Shown here: piece by piece, positions 60,270-64,000 of the stretch
Layout of the letters: every line of letters begins with the position of its first letter
How positions within the stretch are numbered: position 1 is the stretch's first letter
DNA from: Glutamicibacter sp. PS
GTDB lineage: Bacteria; Actinomycetota; Actinomycetes; Actinomycetales; Micrococcaceae
Assembly (NCBI GenBank): GCA_031317595.1
Contig: JANCMB010000001.1
Location: 1,110,971 to 1,174,970, forward strand
Reading direction: 5' to 3'
Length of the DNA stretch: 64,000 bases
Program-made: the position numbers and the translations under genes
Notes under the pieces: generated by a model
Seen by the model: only the letters and a program-made list of their open reading frames with translations
Database searches by the model: none
Told to the model about the DNA's origin: nothing

Positions 60270-62396
60270 CTAACGCACCCAGAGAGATGAATCCGGTAGC
60301 TCTTCACGCATTCGTTTCTCGAGTTTCCCCGAAAGGCTGGCGGAGAACGTTTCGCTCAAATGCGAGTGGTCAAAGTAGGCGATCACGCCACCGATGACGC
60401 TGTAACAGGTTTCATCCTTGCAGAACGCGTCGTTGAGGTTCACCCGCCCAATATCGGGGTCTTTCAGCGCCGCGACCGCCTGATACTGCGGATCCATCGG
60501 TTCCCAACTGTCCCGGTCCGCACTGCATTTCGTGACCGCTTTTTCATCGGCGGCGGCAACACAGTCGGGCACGTTCTTCATGGTTTCACCGGGCCACGGG
60601 GTATCGCGGATGACCATGATTTTCGCACCAGTGGCCTTCCAGTCTTTCAGCGTCTGCTTATAGGCTTCTTCGGCTGGCTTCTCGCTGCCATCCAGCGAAT
60701 AACCTTCCACCGGCAGTGATTGGCGGTTCGAGGTGATGATCAGGTCATAGCCCTTCTCACGGAACTGCTTGGTCACCCAGTCTTCATACTCGGCGCACCC
60801 TTCGGTCTTCGCCTCCGAGTCGAAATCCTGTTCTTCAGCCATCACCGCGCAACGGCTGGCCACATAGGTGTCCACGCTCCAGTCATTGCGGTCGGCCATA
60901 ATTTGCACCGCCGGCAACCAATGTCCGGCGTGGGAGTTACCCACCAACGCCACCTTAGTTTTCCCCTTGCCGTAGTTACATACCGGTCGCTCGGAAAAGT
61001 CGGTGGTTTGGCTGGCGAAGCAATCATCGGCGTAGGCGTCCGGTTTGTCATTTTTGGCCACCACTGGCGCTGGGGCAAGCTCATCGAGTCCTGCCGTCGC
61101 TTCAACGCAATCCTCACTACTTAAACCGTTGGCGGCAAAGCAGCGAACCCCAAGATCCTTTTTGACCTCGGTGACCGAGGCCCTCACGTCTTGCACCGAA
61201 CTGACGTTGTGCTGTGCCACGGCGTTGAATCCGCCGGCGGTCAGTGCGAGACACAGCGAACCCACGGCGAGGAAGCGTGGAGCCGAGAGCCATGCTGGGG
61301 AATCCAGGTACTTCCGAAAACGGGTTTCCACTAAACGCTGGGTCAGCACCGAGAGCACGAAGGCCAAGAGGAGCAGACCGATTTTCTGGACGGCTTTAAA
61401 GTCTGCTAAGAGGTAGGGGGCCAAGACCAGCAGCGGCCAGTGCCAGAGGTACAACGCATAGGAATGATCGCCCAGCACACGCATTGGCCCCCAACCCAGA
61501 AGCCTTGCCGGCGAGTATCGGTGGGTCCCATGGCTCAGGATCACCAACGCGGTGCCCAATACCGGCAACAGGGCAATGTAGCCGGGAAACGGAAGTTCGC
61601 CGGTGAACAGTAGCGCGCTGCCAAAAATCGCCGCGAGGCCCACCCAGCTGGCCACGGCGCTCAGCGCGTCGGCCTTCGGGGCCACCGCCCGCGCGCCAAG
61701 TGCCGCCACGAGGGCGCCGACGGCGAACTCCCACGCACGGGTGAAGGTGGAGAAGTAGGCAATCCCGGAGTCTTCGCTGGTTTGCAGCACGCTGAAGATC
61801 AACGAGCCAAGGAAGATGACACCCACCGCGCCGAGAACGGCGGTGCGTAATGGGATGCGGCGCTTCAGCGCGATGAAGGCCACGACACCGATGAGCACCG
61901 GCCAGACGAAGTAGAACTGCTCCTCCACCGCCAGTGACCAGAAATGCTGGAAGGGGCTTGGCGCATCGGCTTCGGCCATATAGTCGACCTTGCTCGTGGC
62001 AAGGTACCAGTTTTGCATGTAGAAGGTGGCCGCTAGGGCCTGAATCCCCCAATCCTGCCACACGGTTTCCGGGGCCAGTAACCAGATTCCTAGGACGCTG
62101 AGCAGAATCACCAGAAATGACGCCGGTAGTAGGCGTTTGACGCGGCGCATCCAGAAGGAAATGACCTGCTTAATGCCCTGTGGCGGAGCTTTAATGAGGT
62201 GAGCGGTGATGAGGAAGCCGGAGATGACGAAAAAGACATCTACACCGATAAACCCGCCCGGCAACCGGTGTGGCCAAAAATGGTAGAGCACCACCGCGGC
62301 TACTGCGATCGCACGCAGCCCTTGGATATCGGCACGAAAACCTCGGACGGTACTGGCAGTCATCGGCTGACGCTGCTTTTGCTGGATCAAACTCAC
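60270..62396 (-). CDS. OafA/YrhL family acyltransferase with SGNH domain
   Basis: The 708-residue protein has an N-terminal membrane acyltransferase-3 domain (~1-380; GFRADIQGLRAIAVAAVVLY, DVFFVISGFLITAHLIK, FWSLAVEEQFYFVWPVLIGV) and a C-terminal extracytoplasmic SGNH-type domain (~430-708; VALVGNSHAGHWLPAVQIMA, YFDHSHLSETFSASLSGKLE). These proteins O-acetylate cell-wall polysaccharide or glycolipid. GTG at 62396 has AAGGA upstream and is kept as start; ATG 62363 is an alternative. Confidence 0.9.
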   Translation of the reverse strand: MSLIQQKQRQPMTASTVRGFRADIQGLRAIAVAAVVLYHFWPHRLPGGFIGVDVFFVISGFLITAHLIKAPPQGIKQVISFWMRRVKRLLPASFLVILLSVLGIWLLAPETVWQDWGIQALAATFYMQNWYLATSKVDYMAEADAPSPFQHFWSLAVEEQFYFVWPVLIGVVAFIALKRRIPLRTAVLGAVGVIFLGSLIFSVLQTSEDSGIAYFSTFTRAWEFAVGALVAALGARAVAPKADALSAVASWVGLAAIFGSALLFTGELPFPGYIALLPVLGTALVILSHGTHRYSPARLLGWGPMRVLGDHSYALYLWHWPLLVLAPYLLADFKAVQKIGLLLLAFVLSVLTQRLVETRFRKYLDSPAWLSAPRFLAVGSLCLALTAGGFNAVAQHNVSSVQDVRASVTEVKKDLGVRCFAANGLSSEDCVEATAGLDELAPAPVVAKNDKPDAYADDCFASQTTDFSERPVCNYGKGKTKVALVGNSHAGHWLPAVQIMADRNDWSVDTYVASRCAVMAEEQDFDSEAKTEGCAEYEDWVTKQFREKGYDLIITSNRQSLPVEGYSLDGSEKPAEEAYKQTLKDWKATGAKIMVIRDTPWPGETMKNVPDCVAAADEKAVTKCSADRDSWEPMDPQYQAVAALKDPDIGRVNLNDAFCKDETCYSVIGGVIAYFDHSHLSETFSASLSGKLEKRMREELPDSSLWVR

Positions 62397-62593
62397 CTAC
62401 GTGTTGGTCCTTCGCTGTCGCTGTGACCGGAACTCCGATCCGGTCGCGGGCAAGGGAAGGCGCCGGCCCGACGCTACCCCAGATACATTTGTACCGAACA
62501 AATCTGAAATGTAACTGAAAAGTTACCTCAGATTCGAATATGAGCTTCGAACAAACGAACGGTTGGAGGGCCAGCGAAAGCTTAAAGGAGCAA

Positions 62594-62622
62594 CGACCCC
62601 ATCCGGACATCGGATGGGGTCG
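62594..62622 (-). terminator. Terminator of ftsY
   Basis: A perfect 12-bp stem (62594-62605 with 62611-62622) and 5-base loop follow the minus-strand ftsY stop; a T/C-rich stretch comes after it on that strand. Confidence 0.8.
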
Positions 62623-62649
62623 CAGCAGGCTTGATCGCTTAGGAGGAAA

Positions 62650-63840
62650 TTAGCCTTCCAGCAGTGCGTCGACGAATGCCTCGGGATCGAAGGGAGCCAG
62701 ATCGTCCGGGCCCTCGCCGAGACCGACGAGCTTGACCGGAACGCCGAGCTGGCGCTGAATGGCCACCACGATGCCGCCCTTGGCGGTGCCGTCCAACTTG
62801 GTCAACACGATGCCGGTGACGTTGACAACCTCGGAGAACACCTTGGCCTGGCTCAGGCCGTTCTGACCGGTCGTGGCGTCGAGCACCAGCAGGACCTCAT
62901 CCACGGAGGCCTTCTTCTCGACCACACGCTTGATCTTGCCCAGCTCGTCCATCAGGCCGACCTTGTTCTGCAGGCGTCCGGCGGTGTCGATCATGACGAT
63001 GTCGACCTCCTGGTCGATACCGGCGGTAACCGCCTCGAACGCCACGGAGGCCGGGTCGGCGCCGTCGATATCGGACTTGACGGTCGGTACGCCCACCCGG
63101 TCACCCCAGGTAGCCAGCTGTTCCGCGGCGGCGGCACGGAAGGTATCGGCCGCGCCCAGAAGCACGTCCTTGTCCTCGGCCACCAGCACACGGGCCATCT
63201 TGCCGATGGTGGTGGTCTTGCCCACGCCGTTCACGCCCACAACCATGATGATGCTCGGGCGGTCCGGGTGCGGGGCCGGGATGTGGTTACGATCCATGCT
63301 TGGGTCGACCAGCTTCAGCAGCTCTTCACGCAGCATGGCCTTAACGCGCTGCGGATCGCGGCTCCCTTCGATCTTGACGCGCTCACGCAGCGCGTCGACC
63401 AGTTCCATGGTCGGCTCGGTGCCCAGATCCGCCAGCAGCAAGGTCTCTTCGATTTCGTCCCAGACGTCCTCGTCGATCTTGTCCTGGCTCAGCAACGCCA
63501 GCAGACCCTTGGAGAAGACGTTGGTGGACTTGGTCAGGCGGGCGCGCAGACGCGCCAAACGGCCATCGACCGGCTCCGGGGTTTCCAGCAGGCTGGCCGG
63601 TTCCTCGACCGTTTCGGCCGGAACCGGGGCCGGTTCACGCAGCGTCGGCGCTAGATCCGCATCGACTTCGTCTTCGGGTTCGGCCACCGCAACCGGTGCA
63701 CTGGGCTGGTCATCGGCGTCGCGTTCGCTGGTGTACGGAGTCTTTGGTTTACGGCCCTTGGCAACGAAGGCAAAGATACCAATGCCGAGCAGCGCCAAGA
63801 CCGCAACAATGATAATGGGAATTAATAACTGTTCGGTCAT
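62650..63840 (-). CDS. ftsY: Signal recognition particle receptor FtsY
   Basis: FtsY docks SRP-bound ribosomes at the membrane. The 396-residue protein has an N-terminal membrane helix (LLIPIIIVAVLALLGIGIF), an acidic linker (DEVDADLAPTLREPAPVPAE), and the NG domain with GVNGVGKTTTIGKMARVL, DTAGRLQNKVGLMDELGKI and TKLDGTAKGGIVVAIQRQL. I chose ATG 63840; a GTG lies one codon upstream. The MFS gene at 63924 is divergent. Confidence 0.96.
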   Translation of the reverse strand: MTEQLLIPIIIVAVLALLGIGIFAFVAKGRKPKTPYTSERDADDQPSAPVAVAEPEDEVDADLAPTLREPAPVPAETVEEPASLLETPEPVDGRLARLRARLTKSTNVFSKGLLALLSQDKIDEDVWDEIEETLLLADLGTEPTMELVDALRERVKIEGSRDPQRVKAMLREELLKLVDPSMDRNHIPAPHPDRPSIIMVVGVNGVGKTTTIGKMARVLVAEDKDVLLGAADTFRAAAAEQLATWGDRVGVPTVKSDIDGADPASVAFEAVTAGIDQEVDIVMIDTAGRLQNKVGLMDELGKIKRVVEKKASVDEVLLVLDATTGQNGLSQAKVFSEVVNVTGIVLTKLDGTAKGGIVVAIQRQLGVPVKLVGLGEGPDDLAPFDPEAFVDALLEG

Positions 63841-63923
63841 CACTGGTAAATGGTCTCACAGACTAGACTTACCGTGGCAGTTGAGCCGCGCAACAAACAA
63901 GATAGGAAGCCACGCATCTCGTG

Positions 63924-64000
63924 ATGACATCCGCCGCCGAAAGACAGCGCACCCGTGAACCGATCCCCCGCGAAATTCAGGTGTTGATCGTCGCCGCATT
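63924..64000 (+). CDS. MFS transporter, N-terminal fragment
   Basis: The first 25 codons run off the window. The sequence MTSAAERQRTREPIPREIQ is followed by VLIVAA, a typical cytoplasmic stretch leading into the first helix of actinobacterial MFS transporters. GTG 63921 is an alternative start. The assignment rests on little sequence. Confidence 0.55.
   Translation, partial: MTSAAERQRTREPIPREIQVLIVAA

Noticed and set aside
1-64000. tRNA, rRNA, CRISPR, riboswitch or insertion sequence anywhere in the window
   Set aside because: No cloverleaf with the usual T-arm pattern, no rRNA conserved blocks, no spacer-repeat array and no transposase-like gene was found by reading.

Overview
The window is chromosomal DNA from a moderately high-G+C actinobacterium, most likely a Micrococcaceae member (Arthrobacter / Glutamicibacter / Paeniglutamicibacter-like). 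The evidence is the actinobacterial housekeeping order aceE - fasR - fabD - acpP - fabF - DUF3145, the order ftsY ... amt ... ffh ... rpsP - KH - rimM - trmD - rplS - lepB - rnhB - DUF2469 ... yraN - comM - dprA - xerC also known from Mycobacterium and Corynebacterium relatives, an S16 with a long acidic tail, frequent GTG/TTG starts and ATGA gene overlaps. The species call is inference. I see no tRNA, rRNA, CRISPR array, insertion sequence or prophage.

Layout. 1-5.9 kb: the 3' end of pyruvate dehydrogenase E1 (aceE), a 51-codon small gene, the PucR-type regulator FasR and a type II fatty acid synthase block (fabD, acpP, fabF) that lacks the usual fabH, then a DHFR-like reductase and DUF3145. 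6-10.1 kb: a tightly overlapping minus-strand operon yraN-comM-dprA-xerC. 10.8-13.9 kb: a glycine-betaine/proline-type ABC transporter proV-proW-proX. 14-22.9 kb: minus-strand housekeeping genes (rpsP, KH protein, rimM, trmD, rplS, signal peptidase, second signal peptidase, rnhB, DUF2469) interrupted by a secretion pair: a large cell-wall-anchored S1 protease and a lipoprotein that looks like a free-standing protease propeptide.

23-35.8 kb is metabolic: a thiolase, a two-domain VOC protein, an acyl-CoA synthetase with an unknown partner, an iron-siderophore uptake locus (two FecCD permeases, a broken lipoprotein gene, a divergent binding protein with an IdeR/DtxR-type box, no ATPase), and a symporter / RpiR regulator / amidohydrolase module with a cluster of TTGCAA operators. 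ffh follows with an unknown membrane protein translationally overlapped to it.

38.7-58.9 kb is an accessory stretch lying between ffh and amt, where relatives carry glnK and glnD; neither is present here. It holds stress genes (SDR, Dps, KatE catalase, DUF7218/Rho-N protein, DNA glycosylase), a three-gene overlapping cluster of acyl-CoA dehydrogenase, PIG-L deacetylase/methyltransferase fusion and glycosyltransferase, a substrate-binding lipoprotein coupled to a cation diffusion facilitator, a GlxA-type regulator broken by one in-frame TGA, and a secreted SH3-repeat / gamma-glutamylcyclotransferase fusion. The end carries amt, an OafA-type acyltransferase, ftsY and the first codons of an MFS transporter.

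The most unusual items are the orphan lipid-anchored propeptide next to the protease, the PIG-L/methyltransferase/acyl-CoA dehydrogenase/glycosyltransferase cluster, and the SH3-GGCT fusion. All functional statements come from reading sequence motifs; no database search was run.
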